64,000 nucleotides of DNA from the NCBI GenBank assembly GCA_016869975.1, contig VGCZ01000021.1, positions 1 through 64,000 on the forward strand. The letters are read 5' to 3'. The stretch is from Alphaproteobacteria bacterium (GTDB taxonomy: Bacteria; Pseudomonadota; Alphaproteobacteria; Reyranellales; Reyranellaceae). A program made the position numbers and the translations under genes. This document shows, piece after piece, positions 35,903 to 44,013 of the stretch; positions within the stretch are counted from its first letter, which is position 1; the number at the start of each line of letters is the position of its first letter. The notes below the pieces were generated by a model. That model saw nothing but the letters and a program-made list of their open reading frames with translations, was not told where the DNA came from and made no database searches.

Positions 35903-36075
35903 CAAGCGGCCGACATTGCGCATGGCGGACAACAAATCAAAGGAAACGCAATACCGCAATCAAGACATCGCTCTCGCACTATCTACACGACATTTTCCAT
36001 CACCAGTAGGCGGCCAGCGCCACGCGCTCGGTCTTGGCATAGGCCGAGGTGCGAAGCTTTCGCGGCGACGCCGAC

Positions 36076-36807
36076 TCATTCCTTCTTCTGCGTGTAGGCG
36101 CCGCCCGAGTTGGCGGCGCGCACTTCGGCCGCCGTCCGGGCCTTGCGGATGACGACGAGGCGGCGCGCTTCGTCGTCGAGCATCGCGCGGGCGTTCTTCA
36201 CGACCGCCGGCGCGTGGTGCGGCGGGAATTTCACCGCGCCATTCTCGTCCATATGCACGAGATCGCCCGGCGCCACATCCATGCCGCCGACGGAGACCGG
36301 CACGTTGACCGACTGCACCGCCATCTCGCCATGGCCCGCGGTGACGCCGCCCAGCAGGAGCTGGAAGTTCAGCCGGCGGATGGCGTCGACGTCGCGCGAC
36401 GGGCCGTTCGACAGCATGCCGACGCAGCCCACCGCCATCATCGAGCTCACCATCATCTCGCCGGCCAGGCCGGCCTTGTTCATCAGCTCCGGCGGCCATT
36501 TCTGCTGGATCACCAGGATCGTCGGCTTCTTCATGGCGTCGAGCGCGTCGATCACGTCCATGAACGAAAGCCGACCGCTGAAGTTCGGATCGGGCAGCCC
36601 GTAGACGCAGGTCACGGCGTAGCCGACGATCGCGCCCATCTCGGGATAAATGCAGCGGATCGACGTATCGGTGTACCAGTTCTCGGTCCAGGGGTTGTAC
36701 AAACCCAGGCACAGCGGGTTCTTGGGATAGGTCGCCACAACGTTGGTGATGGTGGGCGTGTCGATCTTGCGCAGCTCGGCAAAGATGTCGTCTGTCAGTT
36801 CGGTCAT
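36076..36807 (-). CDS. RraA-like / HMG aldolase family protein
   Basis: The 243-residue protein fits the RraA-like fold used by 4-hydroxy-4-methyl-2-oxoglutarate aldolases and oxaloacetate decarboxylases. Seen: DTPTITNVV (first core strand), GYAVTC, then NGPSRDVDAIRRL with the Arg and Asp of the active site, and PGDLVHMDENGAVKFP, the metal-side loop. It likely cleaves or decarboxylates a keto acid from aromatic degradation. The start at 36807 follows GGGAGA; the 36858 start adds a poor N-terminus. Confidence 0.8.
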   Translation of the reverse strand: MTELTDDIFAELRKIDTPTITNVVATYPKNPLCLGLYNPWTENWYTDTSIRCIYPEMGAIVGYAVTCVYGLPDPNFSGRLSFMDVIDALDAMKKPTILVIQQKWPPELMNKAGLAGEMMVSSMMAVGCVGMLSNGPSRDVDAIRRLNFQLLLGGVTAGHGEMAVQSVNVPVSVGGMDVAPGDLVHMDENGAVKFPPHHAPAVVKNARAMLDDEARRLVVIRKARTAAEVRAANSGGAYTQKKE

Positions 36808-37013
36808 GGAAGCCCGTCTCCCGTCGTTTTCCCGGCGAACGCTGAGCCGGTATGGCACCAGGCGAAGGTGCCGCAGTTCGCACGCGCGAGCAAACCCTGA
36901 TGGGACGGGTAACGGTTTGGTCGGACAGGACCGGGCAATCGTGCTCGGGACTCCGTAGCCCCGCGAGAGCGGTCATCATCGAAGCAATGCGAGGTTCGCA
37001 GGCCGCGGTGACC

Positions 37014-37042
37014 TGTCATCCCGAGCGCAGCGAGGGATCCAG
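37014..37042. repeat. Palindromic intergenic repeat, family C (copy 3)
   Basis: CTGTCATCCCGAGCGCAGCG then AGGGATCC matches one arm of the perfect palindrome at 52354-52430. Only one arm is present here. The 290-base gap 36808-37099 holds no other recognised feature. Confidence 0.7.
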
Positions 37043-37099
37043 TCGTTTTCGCCGAGTCCCCCCCCCTTGCGGCGCCCGCGCATGTCGCAAGCTTGCCGT

Positions 37100-38050
37100 T
37101 CAGGCGCCCGGGTCGACAGGGCGGGGCATCACTGGCGCGTGCCTGATGAACTTCTGCCCCGGCGCATGACGGGCGACATACGCCAGCAGCTCGTCGACAA
37201 ATCGTTGAGCGTAGAGCGGTAGGTAGCGTTGCGGATTCCACGCGATCATCGACCAGCGCCCGAGTGGCGTTCCTCGCTGGACCAAGGGCAGAACCAGTAC
37301 TTTGTCACTCGAAACGCTGACGGTCGACGGAACGATCGCGACACCGTATCCGGCGACCGCGAGTTCGACGAGCGTCTGTGGCGCGGCGCTCTCCAACCGG
37401 ACTTGCGGTCGGACGTGTGAAATGGCGCACGCGGCATCGAACCATTCGCGCGAGCCGAATTCGCGGCGCAGGAGCAGGACCGGCTTGCTCGCCAGCGAAG
37501 CGACCTCAAGGGCCTGCCGCCGCGATTTCGAACTATCCCGCTCGCTCCGCAGCACGGCGAACGCATAAACTGGATACAGCAACCGTCCGTGAAGGCGTTC
37601 GTCGCCTGTCGGCGTGATGGCGAGGTGGATCTCGCCGCGATGCAGCCTGGTCGATTGCTGTGTCGCACCGCCTTCGAGCAACTGAACCTCGACGTTGTGA
37701 TAGCGCCGCCGGTACCGGGGCAAGAACGGCGCCAGCACGCCGGCAATGACGTGTGGTGTCGCACCGATCCTCAAGGTGCCGATCTGCCCACCTTTGAGGG
37801 AAAGCGCCTGGTCCAGTAGTGCCGTCGCGTCGTCGAGCAGCCGCCGGCTCTGATTCAGCAGATCCTCCCCATCCGAGGTCAATTGCAATCGTCGGCCGAC
37901 GCGCTCGAAGAGCGCCAGGCCGAGTTCCGCCTCGAGCGCGTGGATCTGTCGCGACGCGGCTGGTTGGCTGAGATGCAGCCGCGCGCAGGCCCGGCCCAAC
38001 CCGCCCATCTCGACGGTCGTCACGAAGGTCCGCAAGGCGCGCAGGTTCAT
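37100..38050 (-). CDS. LysR family transcriptional regulator
   Basis: The 316-residue regulator has the LysR helix-turn-helix at residues 1-60 (MNLRALRTFVTTVEMGGLGRACARLHLSQPAASRQIHALE in short parts) followed by the inducer-binding domain (TLRIGATPHVIAGVLAPFLP). The start at 38050 gives the standard LysR N-terminus; the longer frame from 38086 adds 12 residues. It is divergent from a Bug receptor gene, so it probably controls that gene and itself from the palindromic site in between. Confidence 0.9.
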   Translation of the reverse strand: MNLRALRTFVTTVEMGGLGRACARLHLSQPAASRQIHALEAELGLALFERVGRRLQLTSDGEDLLNQSRRLLDDATALLDQALSLKGGQIGTLRIGATPHVIAGVLAPFLPRYRRRYHNVEVQLLEGGATQQSTRLHRGEIHLAITPTGDERLHGRLLYPVYAFAVLRSERDSSKSRRQALEVASLASKPVLLLRREFGSREWFDAACAISHVRPQVRLESAAPQTLVELAVAGYGVAIVPSTVSVSSDKVLVLPLVQRGTPLGRWSMIAWNPQRYLPLYAQRFVDELLAYVARHAPGQKFIRHAPVMPRPVDPGA

Positions 38051-38068
38051 TGGGCTCATCCAAGTCTT

Positions 38069-38096
38069 GCATGAACAATGCCTCATCTAATGCATT
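38069..38096. promoter_or_regulatory. Putative LysR operator in the divergent promoter
   Basis: In the 103-base gap between the LysR and Bug genes, GCAT (38069-38072), ATGC (38078-38081) and GCATT (38092-38096) form overlapping inverted half-sites: AATGC/GCATT with a 10-base spacer plus an extra GCAT. This resembles the T-N11-A-centred sites of LysR regulators, but no exact consensus can be proved. Confidence 0.45.
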
Positions 38097-38153
38097 GGAC
38101 ACAACAAACACCATCGCTGAGTCTGCCAACCGACATACAGGTGGAGTGGAGCC

Positions 38154-39128
38154 ATGAACCGTCGCGACTTTCTTCGCTTCTCCGGCGCCACGATCGCCGC
38201 CTCTGCCGGATGCTTCTCCATTGCCGCACGTGCCTACCCGACGCGGCCTGTGCGGGTGATCGTGCCGTTCGCGGCGGGCGGTCCCAACGATCTGGCCGCG
38301 CGCGTTCTCGCCCAGAAGCTGACGGAGCGGCTCGGCAACACATTCTACGTCGAGAACATCGGTGGCGCGGGTGGCAATATCGGCACCGGCCAGGCGGCGA
38401 AGGCGATACCCGATGGGCATACGCTCTTGTTCGCGGCGCCGAGCTACGCGGTCAATCCGATGCTATTCACCAAGGTGCCGTACGACCCGCTGACCAGCTT
38501 CGAGCCGATCACCATGGTGGTGACCGCGCCGACAATTCTTACGGTCCATCCTTCGCTTGCCGTGCGCACGGTCAAGGAACTCGTGACGTTCATCCTGAAC
38601 AATCCGTCCGCATCGAGCTACGCGTCGCCCGGCATCGGCACGCCGCCGCATCTGCTCGGCGAGCTGTTCCGAATCACCGTTGCGCCGAACTTGGTGCACA
38701 TTCCCTTCAGCGGTGGCGGTCCGGCGATTGCCTCGACGGTCGCGGGCCACACGCCGATCTCCTTTGGCGCGCTGCCGCCGGCGGTGCCGCATGTCAGGGA
38801 CGGCAAGCTGCGGGCTCTGGCGGTGACGAGTGCCGACGCGTCTTCCGCTCTACCCGGTGTGCCGACCGTCGCGGAAGCGGGCTATCCGGATATCGTAGCG
38901 GACATCTGGTCCGCGGTCCTGACGCCGGCGGGAACGCCAAGGGCGGTGATTGAGTCGCTGCACCGCGAGATCAGTATCGTAATTCGGATGCCCGAGGTGC
39001 AGGAGCGCATGGCCGCGCTAGGCTACCGGCCCATCGGCAATAGCCCCGAGGACTGCAAGGCGCAGATCGCGGCGGAGATCGTCAAATGGAAGAAGGTCAT
39101 CCAGGTCGCGGGCATCAAGGTGGAATAG
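38154..39128 (+). CDS. Bug family substrate-binding protein (orphan TctC-type)
   Basis: The 324-residue protein has a twin-arginine-like signal (NRRDFLRFSGATIAASAGC) and the Bug opening YPTRPVRVIVPFAAGGPNDL, with the later HIPFSGGGPAI loop. It has no TctAB genes next to it, which is common for Bug proteins. It may bring a ligand to the TctAB pair at 30232-32289 or to another pair elsewhere. A LysR gene is divergent, suggesting ligand-dependent expression. Confidence 0.9.
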   Translation: MNRRDFLRFSGATIAASAGCFSIAARAYPTRPVRVIVPFAAGGPNDLAARVLAQKLTERLGNTFYVENIGGAGGNIGTGQAAKAIPDGHTLLFAAPSYAVNPMLFTKVPYDPLTSFEPITMVVTAPTILTVHPSLAVRTVKELVTFILNNPSASSYASPGIGTPPHLLGELFRITVAPNLVHIPFSGGGPAIASTVAGHTPISFGALPPAVPHVRDGKLRALAVTSADASSALPGVPTVAEAGYPDIVADIWSAVLTPAGTPRAVIESLHREISIVIRMPEVQERMAALGYRPIGNSPEDCKAQIAAEIVKWKKVIQVAGIKVE

Positions 39129-39149
39129 CCAGCGAGGTGGTGCGTTCTG

Positions 39150-40166
39150 TCAATGCGCCCGCTCGATCGCGAAATCGATCGCCTCGAGCATCGCCCGCTT
39201 CATCGGACTATCCGCGAACAACCCCAGCGCATCGCGCGCCATCGCCCCGTAATGCCGCGCGCGATCCAGCGTGTCGGCCAGCGCGTTGTGCTTCTGCAAG
39301 AGTGCCAGCGCATGCTGCAGATCCGCGTCTGTCTGCTCAAGCTTCTCCATCACCCGCTTCCAGAACGCGCGCTCCTCGGGCTCGCCGCGCAGGAAGGCGA
39401 GGATCACCGGCAGCGTGACCTTGCCTTCGCGGAAATCGTCGCCCACCGCCTTGCCGAGCTTGGCGGCGGTGCCGCCGTAGTCGAGCGCGTCGTCGACCAG
39501 CTGGAAGGCGATGCCGAGGTTCATGCCGTAGGCGGCCAGCGCCACGCGCTCGGCCTGCGGCCGGCCGGCGATCACCGGCGAGACTTCGGCGGCGGCGGCG
39601 AACAGCTTGGCGGTCTTGGCCTTGATGACGTCCATGTAGACGCCTTCGCCGATCGAGATGTCGTTGGCGATCGAGAGCTGCAGTACCTCGCCCTCGGCGA
39701 TCACGCTGGAGGCGTTGCTGAGAATGCCCAGCACGTCGAGCGAGCCGACCTCGACCATCAGCTCGAAGGCGCGGGTGAACAGGAAGTCACCGACCAGGAC
39801 GCTGGCCTTGTCGCCCCACACCGAGTTGGCCGCCGGCTTGCCGCGGCGCAGGCCACTGCCGTCGACCACGTCGTCGTGCAGCAGGGTGGCGGAGTGGATG
39901 AACTCGACACAGGCGGCGAGCTTGACGTGGTGCTCGCCGTCGTAGCCGCAGAGCTTGGCGGCGGCGATGGTCAAGAGCGGGCGCATGCGCTTGCCGCCGG
40001 CGTTGACCAGGTAGTCGGCGAGGGTGGGGATCAGGGCGACGGAGGATTGCATGCCGCCCGATATCACCCGGTTGACGCGCTCCATGTCCTGGGCGCACAG
40101 CGCCAGCAGCGGCTCGAGGCTCGGCCCCCTGCGCCGCTTCTCGTCGAGGGTTACAACCACAGCCAT
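39150..40166 (-). CDS. ispB: Polyprenyl diphosphate synthase (ubiquinone side chain)
   Basis: The 338-residue enzyme has LVNAGGKRMRPLL, the first Asp-rich motif DDVVD (98-102) in LLHDDVVDGSGLRRG and the second DDALD (225-229) in FQLVDDALDYGG. It elongates FPP with isopentenyl diphosphate to octa- or decaprenyl diphosphate for ubiquinone. The start is the ATG at 40166, giving the usual N-terminus; upstream codons in frame look non-coding. The name ispB reflects the family, while chain length is not known. Confidence 0.88.
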   Translation of the reverse strand: MAVVVTLDEKRRRGPSLEPLLALCAQDMERVNRVISGGMQSSVALIPTLADYLVNAGGKRMRPLLTIAAAKLCGYDGEHHVKLAACVEFIHSATLLHDDVVDGSGLRRGKPAANSVWGDKASVLVGDFLFTRAFELMVEVGSLDVLGILSNASSVIAEGEVLQLSIANDISIGEGVYMDVIKAKTAKLFAAAAEVSPVIAGRPQAERVALAAYGMNLGIAFQLVDDALDYGGTAAKLGKAVGDDFREGKVTLPVILAFLRGEPEERAFWKRVMEKLEQTDADLQHALALLQKHNALADTLDRARHYGAMARDALGLFADSPMKRAMLEAIDFAIERAH

Positions 40167-40277
40167 GATGCGTCCCCGGTTCTTGCTTGCGCGACGTGTC
40201 GCACGATGAGGATGTTGGCGCAACGCGCGGCCGGGGCAACCGGCCCGTTGTCGCGGATGGTCGTTCATCTCAGTCTT

Positions 40278-40417
40278 CCTCCCTTTCCCCGTGAGCGGGG
40301 AGGGGGTCGGGGTGAGGGGTGAGGGGTGAGGGGCTGAGTCAGGTTGCGCACGACGATCGTACCCAACTTGCGACTCCCCCTCACCCCGACCCTCTCCCCG
40401 CAGGCGGGGAGAGGGAG
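40278..40417. repeat. Mirrored doublet of palindromic repeats, family A
   Basis: The left unit is a palindrome (CCCTTTCCCC / GGGGAGGGGG) followed by TCGGGGTGAGGGG and short tandem gtgaggg repeats. The right unit carries CCCCCTCACCCCGA and then a palindrome (CCCTCTCCCCGC / GCGGGGAGAGGG). The two units are inverted relative to each other with about 40 unrelated bases in the middle, an arrangement like BIME or REP doublets. It lies between the divergent ispB and the methyltransferase gene. Confidence 0.8.
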
Positions 40418-40431
40418 TAAGAGGCTCGGTC

Positions 40432-41211
40432 GTGACGACCGACCGGACCGATGACTCTCTCCTGGGCGGCCGCGTGGCGCTGTGGCAGCCGCGGGCGGGC
40501 TATCGCGTGTCGATCGACGCGGTGCTGTTGGCGGCTGCCGTCGCGCCCCGGGCCGGCGAGCGCATTCTCGATGCCGGCAGCGGCGTGGGGGCCGTCGGGC
40601 TGTGCTTGCTGGCGCGGGCAGGCGATACGCCGTTCGAGATTGTGGGCATCGAAGCGCAGGTGGAGTACGCCGCGCTCGCGCGGGAGAACATCGCGCGCAA
40701 TGGCGCGTGGGGGCGCTACACGGTCGTCGAGGGCGACCTCGCGCGGCCGCCGGTCGCGCTGCTGGAGCGGCCATTCGACCAGGTCATGAGCAACCCGCCC
40801 TATCTCGACACGGGCGCCGGCACGCCATCGCCCGACGACGCGACCGACATGGCCAACCGCGAATCGGCGCTCGACCTGGCGGGCTGGATCGACCGGTGCC
40901 TGGCGCGGCTGCGCTCGCGCGGCACGATCACCCTGGTGCAGCGCGCCGACCGGCTGCCCGCCGTGCTGGCGGCGCTGGACGGCAAGACGGGCGAGATCAC
41001 CGTGCTGCCGCTATGGCCCGGCGCCGGCGAGCCGGCACGGCGCGTGATCGTGCGCGCGCGCAAGGGCGTGGCCGGGCCGGCGACGCTGCTGCCCGGGCTG
41101 GCGCTGCATGGCGGGCCGGGCAAGTACAGCGCCGAGGCCGAGGCCATTCTGCGCGACGCGGCGGCGCTCGACCTGTCTTCCTGGGACCGCCGGCGTCCCG
41201 CCGGTTCATAG
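40432..41211 (+). CDS. tRNA1(Val) A37 N6-methyltransferase-like protein (TrmN6 family)
   Basis: The 259-residue SAM-dependent methyltransferase starts at a GTG. It has ALWQPRAGYRVSIDAVLLA, the SAM loop ILDAGSGVGAVGL (45-57) and the N6-adenine motif NPPY (121-124). This matches the TrmN6/YfiC family, which modifies A37 of tRNA1(Val), although some members modify other substrates. Its last codons (WDRRRPAGS) are encoded inside one arm of a 22-bp inverted repeat (41183-41238). Confidence 0.85.
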   Translation: MTTDRTDDSLLGGRVALWQPRAGYRVSIDAVLLAAAVAPRAGERILDAGSGVGAVGLCLLARAGDTPFEIVGIEAQVEYAALARENIARNGAWGRYTVVEGDLARPPVALLERPFDQVMSNPPYLDTGAGTPSPDDATDMANRESALDLAGWIDRCLARLRSRGTITLVQRADRLPAVLAALDGKTGEITVLPLWPGAGEPARRVIVRARKGVAGPATLLPGLALHGGPGKYSAEAEAILRDAAALDLSSWDRRRPAGS

Positions 41212-41238
41212 AGGTGCCGGCGGGACGCCGGCAGTCCC
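41183..41238. repeat. 22-bp perfect inverted repeat overlapping a gene end
   Basis: GGGACCGCCGGCGTCCCGCC plus GG (41183-41204) is the exact reverse complement of 41217-41238, with a 12-base loop that contains the TAG stop (41209-41211). The left arm encodes the C-terminal residues of the TrmN6-like protein. It may act as a terminator or be a mobile palindromic element that captured the gene end. Confidence 0.85.
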
Positions 41239-41283
41239 AAAGAGGCTTGCGCCGCGCGCATCACACCCGACATAAGACGCCGC

Positions 41284-42132
41284 ATGTTCGACAGATTGCG
41301 CGCGGCGCTGGCCCGCATCCCGTTGCTCGGCGTCCGCGCGCCCGCGATCGTGCCCGTGGTGCGGCTATCCGGCGTGATCGCCGCGCGCGGCGGCTTCGGG
41401 CCGGTGCTGTCGCTGGCCTCGGTGGCGCCGCGCCTGCAACGGGCCTTCTCGTTGCGCGGGGCGAAGGCCGTGGCGTTGATCATCAACTCACCGGGTGGCT
41501 CGCCGGTGCAGTCCGCGCTGATCGCGCGGCGCATCCGCTCGCTGGCCGAGGAGAAAAAGCTGCCGGTGCACATCTTCGTCGAGGATGTCGCGGCCTCCGG
41601 CGGCTACTGGCTGGCCTGCGCCGGCGACGACGTCTACGTCGATGCCTCCTCGATCGTCGGCTCGATCGGCGTGATCTCCGCCGGCTTCGGCTTCACCAAG
41701 GCGCTGGAGCGACTGGGCGTCGAGCGCCGCGTGCATACCGCCGGCGACAACAAGGCGATGCTCGATCCTTTCCAGCCGGAAGATCCGGACGACGTCGCGC
41801 GGCTGCGCGCGCTGCAGGACGAGATGCACGCCACGTTCAAGGACTGGGTGCGGGCGCGGCGCGGCGACCGGCTGAAGGGCGACGACGCCACCCTGTTCCA
41901 GGGCGAGTTCTGGACCGGCAAGCGCGGGCTGGAGCTGGGGCTGGTCGACGGGCTGGGCCATCTGCGGGACGTGCTGCAGGCGCGCTATGGCGAGAAGGTG
42001 CGCCTGCCGCTGATCGGCGAGCGTCAGCCGGGATTCCTGCGTCGCATGCTGGGACTGAGCTCGATGTCCCTGGCGCAGGACGCGCTGGAGGTCGCCGAGC
42101 AGCGCGCACTATGGGGCCGCTACGGGCTCTGA
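41284..42132 (+). CDS. S49 family peptidase (SppA-like)
   Basis: The 282-residue protein has NSPGGSPVQSA (68-78), the oxyanion loop of ClpP/crotonase-like S49 peptidases, nucleophile Ser105 in DVAASGGYWLA and the general-base Lys157 in AGDNKAML. It lacks an obvious N-terminal membrane anchor, so it is a short, possibly cytoplasmic SppA/SohB form that digests signal peptides or small membrane proteins. It begins 72 bases after the methyltransferase gene and on the same strand. Confidence 0.88.
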   Translation: MFDRLRAALARIPLLGVRAPAIVPVVRLSGVIAARGGFGPVLSLASVAPRLQRAFSLRGAKAVALIINSPGGSPVQSALIARRIRSLAEEKKLPVHIFVEDVAASGGYWLACAGDDVYVDASSIVGSIGVISAGFGFTKALERLGVERRVHTAGDNKAMLDPFQPEDPDDVARLRALQDEMHATFKDWVRARRGDRLKGDDATLFQGEFWTGKRGLELGLVDGLGHLRDVLQARYGEKVRLPLIGERQPGFLRRMLGLSSMSLAQDALEVAEQRALWGRYGL

Positions 42133-42248
42133 CATTCCGTCGCACCCCATGGAAGCGCATGGTGTCCGCCTGTTCCGCGCGGAACAGCGCCGGGCTTCGG
42201 ATGCGCGCATCGTCGCCTGACTCGCCCATGCGAGACAGGAGGTTTGCG

Positions 42249-42734
42249 ATGGCCAGCGTCTATGGCTTTCCCCAGGGTTCGTCCGGCTACGACATCGTCG
42301 ACGACATGACCATGCCCTACTGGAAGCCGGCGTTGCGCGACCTCGGTCACTCGGTCGTTCATCCCTACCAGAGCGGCTACAAGTTCCACGTTTCGGTGCA
42401 GTCGCGCGATGCGGAAAAGGTGGCGAAGGCCGTGCTGCCGGTGCTCCAGCGTGCCAATCTCGACCACAAGGTCGTTTACCCGCTGAGCGCCTACGAGGAC
42501 ATGTGCAAAGGCGCCCAGGCCGGCAAGTTCATCACCATCTATATTGGCCCATTGGTCACGGCCTACGCCGAGCTGAAGCGGCAGCTCGATCCGGTTTTCG
42601 CGCAGCTCACGCAGGCCGGCGTCAGCCCCGGGCCGACGCCGCAGGATCGTCAGAAGGGCCATTCGGTGGCCGAGAACAAGGCGGGCTCCAGCGGCTTCCT
42701 CTGGTACATCACGACCAACAGTTACTTCAAATAG
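42249..42734 (+). CDS. Stand-alone protein resembling the OspF/SpvC phosphothreonine-lyase fold
   Basis: The 161-residue soluble protein starts at ATG 42249 behind AGGAGG. Its pattern matches what I know of OspF/SpvC phosphothreonine lyases and the lyase domain of class III lanthipeptide synthetases: K45-x-H47 in SGYKFHVSV, K74 in LDHKVV, GKFITIYIG (92-100) with Y98, and GVSPGPTPQDRQ near the end. OspF has K-x-H, K, Tyr and two Arg at its active site. Here Arg residues at the expected places are not evident (K87 is near one). No kinase, cyclase, effector or secretion genes are beside it. Function is inferred from motifs only and no type III secretion signal can be judged. Confidence 0.5.
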   Translation: MASVYGFPQGSSGYDIVDDMTMPYWKPALRDLGHSVVHPYQSGYKFHVSVQSRDAEKVAKAVLPVLQRANLDHKVVYPLSAYEDMCKGAQAGKFITIYIGPLVTAYAELKRQLDPVFAQLTQAGVSPGPTPQDRQKGHSVAENKAGSSGFLWYITTNSYFK

Positions 42735-42761
42735 GGCCGACGGCGGCTTACAAGAGCCGGC

Positions 42762-43022
42762 ATGAGCGGGTTCTTCGGCAAGCTGCTGACCATCGCGGCG
42801 GTGATCGTCATCGCCTGGTTCGGCTGGCGCTGGTGGCAGCGGCAGATCGAGAAGCCGACGGCCAGATCGCAGCCGCCGCAATCGCCGCCGCCGTCGCCGC
42901 CACCGTCGCCGCCGCCGCCCGAAGCGAAGCCGGGCAAGCCGGCCGTCGACCTCGTGGCCTGCAGCGTTTGCGGCGCCTATGTGCCGGCGGGAACGGTCCA
43001 CTGCGGCAAGCGCGCGGCCTAG
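42762..43022 (+). CDS. PP0621-like small membrane protein with Cys motif
   Basis: The 86-residue protein has one N-terminal membrane segment (LLTIAAVIVIAWFGWRWW), a Pro/Ser-rich linker (residues about 37-56) and a C-terminal C-x2-C...C segment, ACSVCGAYVPAG followed by HCG. This matches small membrane zinc-ribbon-like proteins of the PP0621 group; the job is unknown. It follows the OspF-like gene by 27 bases, so co-transcription is possible. Confidence 0.7.
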   Translation: MSGFFGKLLTIAAVIVIAWFGWRWWQRQIEKPTARSQPPQSPPPSPPPSPPPPEAKPGKPAVDLVACSVCGAYVPAGTVHCGKRAA

Positions 43023-43116
43023 GGGCGTCGCTTGACCGGCCGGGGAGCGGCCACCTATATGGTGCACCGCCGAAAACCCGCCTAACCGGGCGGAAATCCA
43101 TCGGGAATTCAAGATC

Positions 43117-44010
43117 GTGGCCCTCGCCGCCGAGGCTGGAAAGCCGACCTGTTTCCAGGAGCTGATCCTGACCCTGCAGCGCTACTGGGCGCGGCAGGGC
43201 TGCGCCATTCTGCAGCCCTACGACATGGAGATGGGCGCCGGCACCTTCCACACCGCCACCACCTTGCGCGCGCTCGGGCCCGAGCCGTGGTACGCGGCCT
43301 ATGTGCAGCCCTCGCGCCGGCCCAAGGATGGCCGCTATGGCGAGAATCCCAACCGGCTGCAGCACTACTACCAGTTCCAGGTGATCCTGAAGCCATCGCC
43401 GACCGATATCCTCGACCGCTATTTCGGCTCGCTGCGCGCCATCGGCATCGACCCCGACCTGCACGATCTGCGCCTGGTCGAGGACGACTGGGAGAGCCCG
43501 ACCCTGGGCGCCTGGGGGCTGGGCTGGGAGGTCTGGTGCGACGGCATGGAGGTGACGCAGTTCACCTACTTCCAGCAGGTCGGCGGCATCGAGTGCGAGG
43601 TGACCTCGGGCGAGATCACCTACGGGCTGGAACGGCTGGCGATGTACCTCTTCGACAAGAGGAGCGTCTACGACCTGCCCTATAACCAGCCCGGTTCCGA
43701 AGTGCCGCTGACCTATGGCGAGGTATTCCTGCGCAACGAGCGGGAGCAGTCGGCGTACAATTTCGAGCGCGCCGACACCGAGATGCTGTTTCGCCACTTC
43801 GCCGACGCGGAGAAGGAATGCGGCGCGTTGCTGGGCAGCAGCAACGCGAAGCTGGCGCTGCCGGCCTACGAGCAATGCATCAAGGCGAGCCACGCCTTCA
43901 ACCTGCTCGATGCGCGCGGCGTGATCAGCGTCACCGAACGCCAGGCCTATATCGGCCGCGTGCGTGCGCTGGCAAAGGCGTGCTGCGAAGCCTGGCTGGC
44001 GAAGGGCTGA
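43117..44010 (+). CDS. glyQ: Glycyl-tRNA synthetase alpha subunit
   Basis: The 297-residue subunit contains [62 protein letters not shown] (quoted in parts) and [20 protein letters not shown], all GlyQ hallmarks. It starts at a GTG (43117). It forms the catalytic subunit of the alpha2beta2 class II synthetase with GlyS, whose gene begins 3 bases after its stop. Confidence 0.97.
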   Translation: MALAAEAGKPTCFQELILTLQRYWARQGCAILQPYDMEMGAGTFHTATTLRALGPEPWYAAYVQPSRRPKDGRYGENPNRLQHYYQFQVILKPSPTDILDRYFGSLRAIGIDPDLHDLRLVEDDWESPTLGAWGLGWEVWCDGMEVTQFTYFQQVGGIECEVTSGEITYGLERLAMYLFDKRSVYDLPYNQPGSEVPLTYGEVFLRNEREQSAYNFERADTEMLFRHFADAEKECGALLGSSNAKLALPAYEQCIKASHAFNLLDARGVISVTERQAYIGRVRALAKACCEAWLAKG

Positions 44011-44013
44011 GCG

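Noticed and set aside
40306-40336. Tandem gtgaggg repeats as a possible short satellite or G-quadruplex
   Set aside because: Only three units and explained as part of the palindromic doublet.
42249-42734. Lanthipeptide biosynthetic cluster around the lyase-like protein
   Set aside because: No kinase or cyclase domain, no precursor peptide and no exporter is adjacent; neighbours are housekeeping genes.
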